In this document: positions 1 to 12,064 of the stretch, piece after piece | How positions within the stretch are numbered: position 1 is the stretch's first letter | How the letters are laid out: the number at the start of each line of letters is the position of its first letter | NCBI GenBank assembly: GCA_026874595.1 | Contig: CM049322.1 | Location: forward strand, 46,247,340-46,311,339 | Direction of reading: 5' to 3' | DNA: 64,000 bases | Source of the DNA: Sipunculus nudus | Lineage: Eukaryota; Annelida; Sipuncula; Golfingiida; Sipunculidae | The notes under the pieces: generated by a model | Told to the model about the DNA's origin: nothing | The model's input: the letters and a program-made list of their open reading frames with translations, nothing else | Databases searched by the model: none | Translations under genes and position numbers: made by a program

Positions 1-252
<252 letters not shown>

Positions 253-555
253 GCACCCGAGGACAATAGGATCAGTGTCAGTATTGTGCACCTGAGGACA
301 ATAGGATCAGTGTCAGTCTTTCACATGCCCCCCCCCCCCCGACCCGAATCGCACAAAGCATAATCTCGTAATCTCGTAAAGTCTCGGCTTTTCAAACCAC
401 GCCGTTAGCTTCATTCTAACCACATTCACCTGATGATCGGGTCACACCCCGTGAAACAGACTGTTGTGAATTAAGTGTTGTTTTCCTCCAGAGTTATACC
501 GCTCTGGCCTAGTCTGTAGGCCATAGAGCACTTTACACTGGAGGGTAACACTACC

Positions 556-557
<2 letters not shown>

Positions 558-612
<55 letters not shown>
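558..612. repeat. (AT)n microsatellite
   Basis: About 55 bp of uninterrupted AT dinucleotide. Confidence 0.97.
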
Positions 613-615
<3 letters not shown>

Positions 616-1480
616 TAATAGCTTCACAGGAAATTGTTTTCAAGCTGCATTACACATACATTCTGCATACACATAAATACCGCATAGGCATATAATGAAT
701 GCTAGCTTCAGATATGTTCTGTATTTTTCAGCTTGATGAGACTCTGATACCTCTACACTGTAAAGGACCGGTGAGAACACCCCCCATTAAGGACTATCAT
801 TTGGATGCACCTGACGGGATCATCACAGACACAACCAGGGTGTTTGACAAGTGAACCTGTCTTCTGGATTGTCATCAGTATCTGAATGAGGCTGGCCTGG
901 ATTAATTTGACTTTACATACACACACTATCATATCATTGTACATGAAAAACTAGCATAATAATGCTACAAAATGTGACTCTAAGGATATTTCATATTCAT
1001 TACTATAACACTACTACATCTCATATTCATTAAGAATTTATGTCATATTGTTTTATTGGAGTTAAGAAAGATTGACTGTGACTTCTGACATGGTTGATCT
1101 TTGCTCATTATACTATCATGAGAACAAGGGGTTTCAGAAACAGGTTTATTAGTACATTAAAATTCTGTGTGAAGAATGGAACTGTTTAAAGAACATAATC
1201 TGTGGAACTGTTATAGAGAACATCATCCATTGAGCTGTTGGACAGAAAATCATCCATGGAACTAAAGGAATAACATCTTCAGTGGATCTGTAGATGTTTA
1301 TAATGTATATAACCAACCTAAGTGTTTAGATAAATACATGTTTGTGATTTGATTTAAAATATAATATTTAATCAATACTAAAAATATAAAATGGAGAACC
1401 TGTTTGCTTGTCATATGTTGATATCTAAGAGCGATGGCCATCAGTGAATGCAATGGAACATCACATTTTATGACTCCATA
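613..1480. other. Non-coding, no feature recognised
   Basis: AT-rich sequence with scattered stops in all frames. No gene, repeat unit or RNA structure that I can support. Confidence 0.5.
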
Positions 1481-4400
1481 TCAAGGTATTGCAGTGTAAC
1501 ACCCAGAGTGACCCAATGTCTCCTTACCCTATCCTCAGAACCTTAGAAACTCCATGTCTTCTTACCCACAGCTTAAGAGAACTCATGTCTCCTTACCCAC
1601 ACCCAGAGTGGCTCCATGTCCCCCTACTCACACCCTGGGATTTTCCATGTCTCTTTACCAACACATCGCACCCTGGGTGACTCCCTGGATTCTTAATAGC
1701 ACCCTGAGTGCCTCCATGTCCCCTTATCCGATGTCCATGTCCTACCCTTACTGATTTCCTGTACCCTCATCCATGCCAGGTGACTTCATGTCTCCTTATT
1801 TATGACCTCTGTGAATCCATTTTCCCTTATCCACACCCTGAATGATTCCATGTCTCCATATGTACACTTCAAAATTCGAGTGACTCTTTTTGTCCCCTTG
1901 TCAACACCCTGAGTTATCCAATATCTCCTTAAACACTCCGCATACCCTCATTTTGATTCCATGTCTCCTTATCCATACCCTGATTGGATCCATGTTTCCT
2001 TATCCATACCCTGAATGATTCCATGCCAATAAATCCACAACCTGGGTGACTCCCTGTCTCCATATCCACACCCCATACCCGGAGTGACTTCATGTCTCCT
2101 CACCAACACATCACGCCTACATGCCCTATGATGCACACCATAGTGACTCCATGCCTACACCGTTTACCCTCTGTGTCAATATGCCTGCTGGGACCCGCCC
2201 AACCTGAATGGCTGGTCAGCACCTGACCCACAACTTGCATCTGTGTCCCATGCCCCATCACCCGCACCTCAGACCTTGACTTCATGCATCCTAGTCCATA
2301 CCCCCAAGAACGTGTGACTATGCCTCAAGCTCCACCTTACACCCAGGGTGACTGCATGGCTCCTCACCCAAATCTAACACCTTGTATTATTTCATGTCTC
2401 CTGACGCAGACCATGCACCCTTAGTGATAAAAAAAAAACACATCCTTTCTGACACCAAACACCATGTGTGACACGATATATAATCCCATGCCACTTCACT
2501 CTAAATGACTTGCTGCCTTCTGGTCCTTCCCTTGCACCCTGTGGGTGTCGTGCCCCATGACTCGCACCTCGTAGTCGTAACCTGACTCCTAGCCGACACA
2601 TCCCACAGTGTATGCTTGTGCCCCAAGACCCCTATCACACTCCTGACTAGCCCCTTGCATCTGTGTGACTCCATGACCCATGCCTCACACTGTGAGTTAC
2701 TCCTTGCCTCCCGACTCGCACGTCATCCAGATTGTCTTTTGTCTATTGCGCAACACCTGATACTGAGGTCCTCCATGCCTCATCACCCATGAGTGAATCC
2801 ATGTCCCAATTCCCACACCATTATTCCACGCCTCTTTACCAACACCTCGCAATTTTTGTGACCTCGTGCATCATTAAACGCACCCTGAGTGACTCGTGGT
2901 CTCCTGATCCACACCAAAACCTGTGTGACTCTATATCTCTGGACCCACTCGCCACTATCTTGTGACCCTTTGCCTCGGGAAACACAAGCTTAGTAACTTT
3001 TTTGATATCTTAAAACATAAGAAATGTAGAGTGACTCCTGGTCTTCTGATACTCAACTCGAACGTTGAGTGACCAGCATTAATTTCCATTTCTCCGGACC
3101 AACAGCTTTTTCCCTGAGTAAAAAAAAAGGCTGAGTTACTCCTTGCCTCTAGGCCCATGCCTCACACTCTTTCTGACTCCGTGCCCCAGGAAGCACACCT
3201 GCTCTGTACTGACTAGCCGACACCTAGCCGTGAGTTTGCGATTACGTATTCACCTACATTGAGCTGGTAAACCTAACCTGAGTCGTGATACATGCAATGC
3301 AGATGCTTTGCAGTGGTCTCTTTTATGTTGTAATCATTTCATGGTAAACAGCCAATAATCTTAACATAAGGCTACGAATAATGAATCAACACAAAATAAT
3401 ACATATGAATCCACAAGGAAAACTGAAGCACAATATTTATGGTAACGAGTCCTTTCCAGTATCGCGTACAAGTGGGCTGCCGTCCAGTAATCCGTGCATG
3501 TCACGATTGTATTTATGCGGTCGGGAATTCAACAAACATGCAGAGGGATTTACCAATATGCTGAGAAAACAGGGATTTTCTAGCTTATATAAGTGTTGTT
3601 TGAAAGTTATACTAAAAAAAAGTGAACGATTGGTCAGGTGTATGTCAAGTGCTGAGTAAACGTAGTTGTAGACCATGAGGCATTTCAAAAATGACGAAAA
3701 ATATTTGCATCCTCATAGAGCCTTACAGTGGGTTCCTTGAAAGATGTAACAGCAAGTACGATGGTCCTAGACTTCGTGATGTAAGAGGGTCGAAATGGCG
3801 CTAGCCGACACAATGCGGCCTTTGTGACTTGTTTCCAAGCTTCCTAATAGACACTCTGTGAGACTTTAATCCTCCTGGCCTTCATCTTAACTAGAGTGAC
3901 TCCCTGACCCACGCCTGGCATACAGGTTGACTCCATGCATGCCCCCAAGTCATCACTCGACTCGATGGACTCCAAAACTCACGTACCACAAAACTGGACC
4001 TAAGTGATTCCATGTACCACTGCTAACCTTCCATCTAAAATGTTGCATGACCTGGTCCACGCCTGAGTGAATCCAAGTTCTGACCGTCACCCCAGCCTGG
4101 GTGACACCATGCCCACACCTGGTACATGTCCTGACATTACCTTCTGACCTGCACCCCTTCTTATGACTCCATGCTTCCTTGCCCACAGAGCACAGTCTAC
4201 ATCAGTATTATAACAGTAACAGTATTATATCCTGTGTGACTTTTCCTTCCGACCTAAACTTCATGCAGAGCAAGAATATTTCTCCTGACCAAAACGTTAC
4301 ACCCTGAGTCACTCTGTGGCTGACTGGCATACACACCTCATGTTGAGTGACTCTGTGCCTCCATACTTACATTGTGCGCGGCCACTTATCTTGCGCAAAA

Positions 4401-4660
4401 ATATGCCTCCTAATCCAAACCTTGGGTGACTCTGTGTTCCTTCGAACAAGCCTTGCACCATAAGTGGCACCATGTCTCTTGACCTCGCGGCGAGGGTGAC
4501 CCATTGTGCTTTGAATCACACCCTTAGTCACTTCCTTCCCCTCAACCCACTCCTCAAAACATGCGATTGAGTAATCTTGAGTGACCCAGTGTCTCCTTCC
4601 CGCATCTCACATCTTGAGTGATTCCTGGCCTATACCACAGTGTACGCGGTGACCCCTTCT
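1481..4660. repeat. Large degenerate minisatellite, ~30-bp unit
   Basis: Degenerate copies of a unit built on the phrases GTGACTCCATGTCTCC and TTACCCACACCCTGA recur every ~28-35 bp for about 3 kb. Copies differ at many positions, so the array is old. A non-repetitive island at about 3240-3780 interrupts it. The small open frames here are by-products of the repeat, with no family resemblance. Confidence 0.85.
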
Positions 4661-5199
4661 CCTACATTAACTTAATGCTAACACTCTACCTTTTCTTCAT
4701 AAAGAATTATTGCAAACTGTATGTTTTCTTTTATTCAGATTTTTACATTTTGACAATATCTCTCGAAATATTTGATGCCCTGGAATAAGGAAGAGAGTAT
4801 TGCTGCATCATTCTCCAATTTCTAACTACAAATCGGGCCCATGAAAGACGAAGAATTCCAAAAGCAGATCTTGATCATTTGATCCTTCATTCCGATATTT
4901 AACTCCACATCCGGGTTTAGTCGGCAAAGTGGTAGCCTATGAACGGTTTCGATTGGTAGGGCACGGAAATACAATAGGAAAGTAATCTCAAGGTAGGAAT
5001 CTATTTAGTTGAACGAGTTCGGTGGCCAATAGTCCCGTATCTTCTAAACGGAAGCCGAAGGCACGCACTGGGGATGACCGCGCCCTCATCCCGCATATTA
5101 TAGTAGTAACCACCAAACTTCCACCGCGCGAACTGAACATAGTCCCGTCAAATGTTTTGAAACAAATCGTTTTTTATGAGCAGAGAGGAAAGTGCTTAT
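4661..5199. other. Non-coding, no feature recognised
   Basis: Unique-looking sequence between the minisatellite and the foldback-like element. The open frame at 5022-5264 runs into the element end and shows no known domain. Confidence 0.5.
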
Positions 5200-5221
5200 T
5201 TTTAGCTCAGCTGACTGTAAG
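5200..5221 (+). repeat. Left terminal inverted repeat
   Basis: 22 bp, perfect inverted match to 8240-8261. Confidence 0.9.
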
Positions 5222-6157
5222 AACTGTAAGTTATCTTTCGTCCGTTAAAGGGCACAAATCTTAACCATTAGACCTATTCATATTGATCATGGAATGAAGC
5301 ATCAGTTCCTGCAGACTTATGGATCCACCAGTAATTTTTTAAATGTTTACGCAAATTTTTGGGCTCGAGACCTTCAAATGAAGCGGTCGTCTGTTTACAG
5401 AGCACAAAAAGTAAACACTGGACCAAGAATCTTCTACCTTGACATCCAGGGAGGTCCATGATAAATCTCCTTGGAAAACTGAAATTGTGTCTCTTTAACT
5501 CCTATCCCCAGAGCTATAGGGCTCCAAAGTACCCCGCAGAATAATTATGAATTTGATACACAACTCCAGTAACAAATGCATTCATCGATCGCCATGATAC
5601 TTTCCATGCATATTGATCACTGAGTGTTTCAACAGTTCCTGAAGACTGGTGGCGCCACCGTATTTTATTTTACAGACGTATCATGAGACCTTCAAATGAA
5701 GCGGTCTGTCTGTTTATAGAGCACAAACTGTAACTGTTAGACTTAGAAATTTCAAACTGTCCATCCAGGGTGTTCCTAGGCAGATCTCCTTTGAAGCCTG
5801 AAAAAAAGTCATGGTGGCCTATATTTTGCGAAAAACGGGCCGAAAACATGATTGTTAAGCACCCAGTGAGTGTAGGTAACCCACATATTGTATTCATTTG
5901 GCCTAGAATCCTCATACATATCTTAGGAAGGTCCATAAAAAAATCCTTGGAATCCTTAAATAATGTAACTGTGACCTATATTTTTCCAAGCTGTGCGAAA
6001 GTATATGGTTTTAACACTGTTAGTCAGATGGGCAAAAATGGTAGCATCTGGATAAAGAATAAGTTCACTGTAACATATCTAAGTTCTATTGGCAAAATGC
6101 ATGATTTTGAGCACTCTCGGGAGTCATTTTACCCATTATGCGAGGCTCTTTGAATTA

Positions 6158-6636
6158 AGCTGAGCGTCATGGCCAATGGGCCCCTTGTTTATTTACATGT
6201 TGGTCATTGCTGTATGTTCATTAGTATTACCATTATAAGTGTGTCATCACCAGTTACAGTCTGTTCAGCTAGGTGGTGCCCACTGAAATTTGGCGATCAT
6301 TGTCTCAAAGTGAAAATCTATCATATACATTTGGGCATTTGAATTAGGAGCTGAAGGCCTGACATGAGATAAAAAGCCTCATGAAAAATATCAGTATTTA
6401 TATTTCACAGTCTTCCTGAATTCTGTGCTCTTGCAGCCAAGTGGCATCGTATCTGCCATGGGTTGCTAGCCTTGCTTTAATGCAATTTTTTAAAGAATAT
6501 TTATGACACTTAACATCCAATCAGCAGCTTTTGCTTGTTCTATTTTTTTCTTTGTGCTTGTGATCAGTGACCTTAACATTCATCATTAGGTTTACGATAA
6601 AGTTAACAAGAGACCAATGGGTCATGACGCTCAGCT
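6158..6636. repeat. Nested inverted repeat in the middle of the foldback-like element
   Basis: AGCTGAGCGTCATG at 6158-6171 is the reverse complement of 6623-6636, and the next bases (through ..CTTGTT near 6189, against AACAAG at 6604) still pair imperfectly. The ends resemble those at 22999-23031, so this ~480-bp piece may be a separate small inverted-repeat element inserted in, or forming the core of, the larger one. Confidence 0.6.
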
Positions 6637-6741
6637 GACTGGGAAGAGATTCGCAAAAGGAAATTTTATCATCTGAATGGTAGTATATACCCATTCAACT
6701 GAAGCATCAAACAAATTAACCAACAGGCCAAGATTGTGTCT

Positions 6742-6761
6742 GTATATATATATGTATATAT

Positions 6762-6821
<60 letters not shown>
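6742..6821. repeat. (AT)n microsatellite
   Basis: AT dinucleotide run with a few interruptions, at the inner edge of the right-hand unit array. Confidence 0.95.
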
Positions 6822-6827
<6 letters not shown>

Positions 6828-6856
6828 AAAAAATTCGTAAACTTAAAAAAATACAG

Positions 6857-8160
6857 GTGGCTCCACCAGTCTGCAGAAACTAATAAAAACACTTAACGGT
6901 CAATATCCATGCAAGGAATCATGGTAATCTCTGCATTAGTTGTTCAGATACTTAAGGTTTCGTATCAAATTGTCTTATATTCTGAGGGATACTTCGGAGT
7001 CCTATAGCTTGAAGGATATGGGAAACAGAGACCTTATTTCAGGTATCCACAGACACTTTTCATGGGCCTCCTTGCATGACAAGAATGAAGATTCTAGGTC
7101 CAGTTGTTACGATTTGTACCCTGTTGACAGATAATCACATCTTTAAAGGTCTAAAAAATAAAGAAAAAAATCGTAAAAATTTGAAAAAATAGAGGTGGCG
7201 CACCCAGTCTGCAGAAACTGATATAAACTCTCCAAAATCAATATCCATGCAAACAATTATGGTGATCTCTGCATTAGTTGTTCAGATACTTCAGCTTTTG
7301 TATCAAATTTTCATTATTCTGGGGTTTTTTTTCGAGCCATACAGCTTAAAGGATATGGGTAACAGAGACCTAATTTCAGGTTTCCATGGAGACTTTTCGT
7401 GGGTCTCCCTGTGTGTCAAGAATGAAGATTCTAGGTCTGGTTGTTACGATTTGTGCCGTGTTAACAGATGTTTACATTTCTAAAGGTCTCAAAAATAGAA
7501 AAAAAATTCGTAAAGAATCGAAAAATACAGATGACGCCACCAGTCTGCAGAAACTGATGAAACGCCTCTTGATCAAAATGTATGCCGAAAATCATGACCA
7601 TCAGTGATGCAGTTATTGAGATGTTGCAGTTTGTTTTTTTACAAAATTTTCATTATTCGGGGGGGGGGGGGGGGGGGGGTAATTGGGAACCCCACAGCTC
7701 AAAGGATATGGGTAACAGAGACCTTATTTCAGGTTTCCATGGAGACCTTTCATAGGTCTCTCACTGTGTCAAGAATGAAAATTCTAGGTCCAGTCTTTAC
7801 CATTTGTGCCGTTAACAGATGTTCACATTTTTATTGGTCTCAAAAATAGAGAAAACAATTCGTAAAGAATCGAAAAATTCAGGTGGCGCCACCAGTCTGC
7901 AGAAACTGATGAAACATCTCATGATCAATATGTATGCCAAAAATTATGACCATCAGTGATGTAGTTAATGAGATAGTGAAATTTTTGTATGAAATTTTTA
8001 CTATGGGGGGGGGGGGGGTATTTTGGGCCCCATAGCTCGAAGAATATGGGTAACAGAGACCTAATTTCTGGTTTCCAAGGATACTTTTTTATGGACCTGT
8101 CATAATGTCAAGTTACAATTAAGATTCTAGGTCCAGCGGTTACGATTTGTGCCTGGTTAA
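6857..8160 (+). repeat. Tandem ~335-bp units, right arm of foldback-like element
   Basis: The phrase ACCAGTCTGCAGAAACT recurs near 6867, 7205, 7538 and 7890, a period of 335-355 bp. At equivalent unit positions the units carry G-rich runs, including 21 G at 7659-7679 and 14 G at 8005-8018. Open frames in the units (for example 7247-7483) share their peptide because the DNA is repeated, not because they are genes. Confidence 0.85.
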
Positions 8161-8239
8161 CGCACAGACAGACGGACAGACGGACAGCTAGACAGACAGA
8201 CGGACGACGGACAAAGAGTGATCGCTATAGCTCAGATGA

Positions 8240-8261
8240 CTTACAGTCAGCTGAGCTAAAA
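8240..8261 (-). repeat. Right terminal inverted repeat
   Basis: 22 bp, perfect inverted match to 5200-5221. It is also the right arm of a local hairpin: 8229-8242 pairs with 8246-8259 with one mismatch and a 3-base loop. Confidence 0.9.
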
Positions 8262-9369
8262 TAGACTTTTCTCAGATATATTTCACTGCATTCCTAAAAT
8301 AATGTTATTTGCAAGTCATTTTCATTCTTGCTCATTGGGCCTATGTTTCTTTTCTTCTATGCAGCTTACTTTTTGGAATCGATCTGCCAATTTATGAAAA
8401 TATGTTAGATTCCAATGCGCACCCTATGTAGAATACCGTAGTCCAGACCAGACAAGTAATGTCTGCGCGCGCTATCTCTATAGCAGTTGACGGTAACAGT
8501 TTTGGGCTTTAAGACGCCGGGGGCTGCATTTCGGGCTGTGAGCCCTGTATTATCACTGTCTAACTCCCGTCCAGTGATTGACCAATTCACGTTCCCAGTC
8601 CGTCCCCTTTCTTCCTATGATAGGACTGGCTGAATTCGCTTGTTTATCTAACAAATGTATATCACAAACTGTCTGGCCTTTAACGAGCAGGAAGGCCCGC
8701 TCCAAATCTTAATGTGAATACGGTCATGAATAAATGTTTCAGAAACTTCCAGGCGGGGATGCACGTACGCCTCCCCGGATATGATGACAAAACGCTGACT
8801 TTTGACTCGCGGGTTCGTTTCGCATTGGTACAGTGAGCTAATGGCTTTTACAATAGAACCGGCGACATTTACGGGAGGCCTGGCGGGATGGAATGGTGGT
8901 CGTATAGGAGTGTAAAGACCCCAGGTATTATTTCTTCCTGATTAACGGCACGACAGACGTATCTGATTCCAAAGGTAATAGGAGATTGTCGTTCATCGCG
9001 GGAAAATGATCCATTTGTCGCGGGCCTGGGTCGTTACCGCGGTCCTGCCGTTCTGGTGACGAACGAGGCTGGATCGCTCTGACGATGGCGACTGCAGACG
9101 CATGGTATTTCTGCTAGGGCAGATAAGACGGCTCACAATGGCCGATTTTCCCCCTGATTTCCTCTGGTCCCACGAGTTTCATTTTCTTCAATCTGACCAA
9201 CTGTGTGGAAACCCAAATAAAAGCAGTACAGCATCACGGCCATCTAGTTTCTGCCGTCTGGGCCGAAGCTTGGTAAACGGCCGAAGATTACTGGGTCATA
9301 TCGCAAGATCAAGCGTCAATTACAGGCCCAAGAGGGCTGTCACGTGACATGCATGGACAGCGCGATCTT
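8262..9369. other. Non-coding, more GC- and CpG-rich than its surroundings
   Basis: The stretch from about 8460 to 9350 has many CG dinucleotides and short open frames on both strands, but no motif, splice-bounded exon or repeat that I can name. It could hold an untranslated exon or a promoter. This is unproven. Confidence 0.35.
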
Positions 9370-9605
9370 ATCACTCATTGTAATAGAATGTCTCTGCACT
9401 TATTGCAATAAATCTGCATAGTTGCTGCAGTAACACTAGAATTACTAAAAAAGAAAACACTGTACATTTACTGGAATAATATTGTTAACTTACTGTAATA
9501 ACACTGTGTACATATAATGCAATAACAATGAACACATTTGCTGTACGCTTGCTGCAAAAACACAGTATACACTGCATATTGATTCAATAACACTGCAGAC
9601 TTACG
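9370..9605. repeat. Degenerate minisatellite, ~30-35 bp
   Basis: Loose repeats of a phrase like CTTACTGTAATAACACTGTG (CTGYANTAAYACTG core), six to seven copies. It directly precedes a HINE copy. Confidence 0.65.
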
Positions 9606-9686
9606 GGAGCACAACCATATGTTCACATATACTGAAATCGTGATGTCACAAGTCATTTTACTGAATATACCTCGTAATCCATTTAG

Positions 9687-9969
9687 CCTCCCGCCGGGGA
9701 TATGCTTTCTTTCCCGTTCGCATGTGTGTGTTTGTGTGTGTTTTTGTTGACAACATTTCTGGTATGGGCCAATGAAGAATCGATCTGGCATATGATCCGG
9801 ATTCCGGAACGCCATCATCAAATATTTACAAATGTACGGTCACTTATGCTCGAGTGAACCAGGGAAAATGGGCCGAATGAGTGAATGCAAACGCGGATTT
9901 GGTACCATCCTACAATATACTGACCCCCACATTGATAAGGCTTGCGTTCCTTAGAAAGCAGATTTCTCG
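9687..9969 (+). mobile_element. HINE-like non-autonomous Helentron, copy 1
   Basis: This copy runs from a CCTCCCGCC start, through a (GT)-rich stretch and the family core (ATGATCCGGATTCCGGAACG, GGTCACTTATGC, GGGCCGAATGAGTGAATGCA), to the 3' hairpin region. The hairpin is damaged (one mismatch) and the end reads CTCG instead of CTRR, suggesting decay. It encodes nothing recognisable. Confidence 0.75.
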
Positions 9970-10149
9970 CTTTCATTATGTTTCTACAAGACTTTCAGTT
10001 TTCTTAAAATCCAAATTAATATAAGTTCCCGTTTTCCATGCATAAAATGTGCAAAATTTCTCATCTTGTATCTCAGGAACCGCTGCATCAATCATCAAAG
10101 AGTATGATATCAATGTTTGATCACGTGACTGATATGTGATTTGGCCTAC
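9970..10149. other. Non-coding spacer
   Basis: No feature seen. Confidence 0.5.
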
Positions 10150-11300
10150 AGTTTTTTTTATTTATTCATAACGCATATTTCACCAGGATAACCTATTCAG
10201 AATAAGCTGTTTTCTATAAGGTCCTGGGCTAAAACAAGTCATAGACTACATGGTTTAACACAAATGAAAAGAAAAGGAGTGAATGCAAACATGTAAAATC
10301 ATGACAAAATGTGACACATTTTACAACAAAATCGAATGTAATCGTATTACAGTTGATAATGGAATGATGAATATGGATTATAAAAATTACTGAATTAACT
10401 GCTTGTACAAAGATTTAAATTGGCAGCTTTTACACTCATAGGAAATACATTCGAGATGCTTATTCCGGGATATGCAAGTCTAGCTTTTTTAGGTTTTGGT
10501 AAAGATAAATTGAAACCTTGAGAGAAGCGAGTTTGATATGAAGTTTTAACAAAGTTGAACGCATGTGTAAACGAACTAGTTGCATTGGTGTGAAGAATTT
10601 AAAAACGGTTAAGGAAACAAAATATTGGTATCTTTGAAGAACATTTATCCAAACCAACGTTTGAATTGGTGACAAAGCGGTAACGTCAGTATTAAAAGTT
10701 CTAGAAACAAATCGAGCAGCCTTATTTTGAAGTTTTTGAAGTTGTGATAGATGAGTTTTGGAAGAGCTAACCTTACAGATATGCAGTAATCTGTGTGACT
10801 CTGAATGAAAGCATAGTATAAAGATTTAAAATCGAGGTATCTAACATCTGACTAAGTCTAAAAAGAAGACCAAGTTCAGATGCGATTTTATCACAGACAT
10901 ATTGTATATGACTTTTCAAAGTAAGACCAGAGTCAATAAAAACGCCTTAAAGTTTAGTATGATCTACTGGTGCCACGTCGATATTATCTATCAAAATACA
11001 TTGATGATCTTGTTCAGTTTTTGATTTAGGGCAAAATAATTCAGTTGTGGATTTTTGAAGATAGATACACAGTCGATTATCCTTGAACCAGCCAAGCGCA
11101 ATATTAATTTGTGCCTGTAGTATTTCAAAAGCTTTATTAGCTGAATGTGAATATATACGTATAAATAGTAATACCATACCATTAGCATAAATAAAACAGT
11201 TATCATGGAAGAACAGGGGAAGGTTATTAAGAGAAATAAGGAACAAAATTGGCCCGAGCACAGTGCCATGTGGAGTACCTATATCTAAGGTGCGCTGCTC
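10150..11300 (-). pseudogene. Dead non-LTR retrotransposon, RT 3' half
   Basis: Read on the minus strand, 11290-10390 gives reverse-transcriptase motifs in broken frames. GTPHGTVLGPILFLISLNNLP is followed by YANGM where the catalytic YADDT should be, then after a stop GVFIDSGLTLKSHIQYVCDKI (the usual 'YLGVxID..L.WxxHI' region), and a C-terminal domain with several stops. An AT-rich tail near 10150-10210 (an AATAAATAAA-type end on the minus strand) looks like the 3' end. The copy is 5'-truncated and lacks the endonuclease and the first RT motifs. The first aspartate of the YADD box survives only as N-G, so it is inactive. It belongs to the CR1/L2/Jockey group by motif style. Confidence 0.8.
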
Positions 11301-11676
11301 AGGCTGAACTTGAACAAGTACACTGAATTGAGTGAACTATCTATGTCCGATTGGATAAGTAATTATTAGACCATAATAACGGGGTACCTTCTGCACCATA
11401 CTTTTTTTTCATTTTAGTAAGCAAAACAGATGGCGCCACCTGTGGTAGCTTATTTCCATGGGGTGAAATGGTATTTGCTGCTTTAACCTGAATTTATCAG
11501 AAAATAACTTAAGGTTTCCTACTATTGTCCACTGTAGCTTAGTGAAAAGGAAATTAAATGTGATTTGAATGGATATTTTTTTAATGTTAACTGTTTCCTT
11601 TGTTTTGTGGCCCATTAACATGCGCAATATTACAGTCAAAGTAATACCTGACTCGTGGGTGTCATGTCAAATCTGT
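11301..11676. other. Non-coding, no feature recognised
   Basis: Short stretch between the RT relic and the next HINE copy. The minus-strand open frame at 11409-11639 shows no known domain. Confidence 0.45.
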
Positions 11677-11957
11677 CTCGCCATGAGGGTATTCGCTCGT
11701 CCTCCTTTGTGTGTGTGTTTGTGAACAACATAACTCACAACTTAACTTATCATAACTTATATACATGGAATCAATTAGATTTCGGTGTGGATCCTGGAAC
11801 GTCATAAAGGAATATTCACAAATTCACAGTCACTTATCCACGAAAGAACATTGGAAAATTGCCCGAATAAGTTAATGCAAATACGGTTTCGGGGGCATAC
11901 CACTATAGGGAACCCCACATTGCGGAGGCTTGCATTCCTTAGAATGCACATATCTGA
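11677..11957 (+). mobile_element. HINE-like element, copy 2
   Basis: It has the family core and an intact 3' end: GCGGAGGCT, then the perfect hairpin TGCATTC-CTTA-GAATGCA (near 11929-11946), then CTGA (a CTRR end) followed by TT. The 5' part keeps the GT-rich stretch. The hairpin-plus-CTRR architecture is that of Helitron-superfamily 3' ends. Confidence 0.8.
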
Positions 11958-12064
11958 TTATCAATGTTTCGTTTTTATACAGTAGCTATTAATATCAGAC
12001 TATTAAGCTAGATGCAGCAATTAATAAGAAACAAGGGCCTACAGGCACAAATAATCCCAAAAGT

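Larger units (their letters stand above)
5200..8261. mobile_element. Foldback-like composite element with 22-bp perfect TIR
   Basis: The left end (5200-5221, starting TTTTAGCTCAGCTGAC) is the exact reverse complement of the right end (8240-8261). Inside, ~335-bp units are arranged head-out: units at 5230-6150 read on the minus strand and units at 6840-8160 on the plus strand, around a middle of ~0.7 kb. Each unit contains a phrase like GGTGGCGCCACCAGTCTGCA, the phrase GGTTACGATTTGTGCC and a variable poly-G run. The right end also carries a GACA/GACG tract (8167-8213) and an imperfect terminal palindrome (8229-8259). There is no transposase, so it would be non-autonomous. No clear target-site duplication is visible. 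This resembles the organisation of Drosophila Foldback elements; shared ancestry is not implied. Confidence 0.7.

Noticed and set aside
5770-6153. 127-codon plus-strand frame
   Set aside because: It lies in the repeated units of the foldback-like element, and the sister units do not preserve it.
8165-8215. GACA/GACG tract as an independent microsatellite
   Set aside because: It recurs at the same place next to the palindromic end in all three copies, so it belongs to the mobile element.
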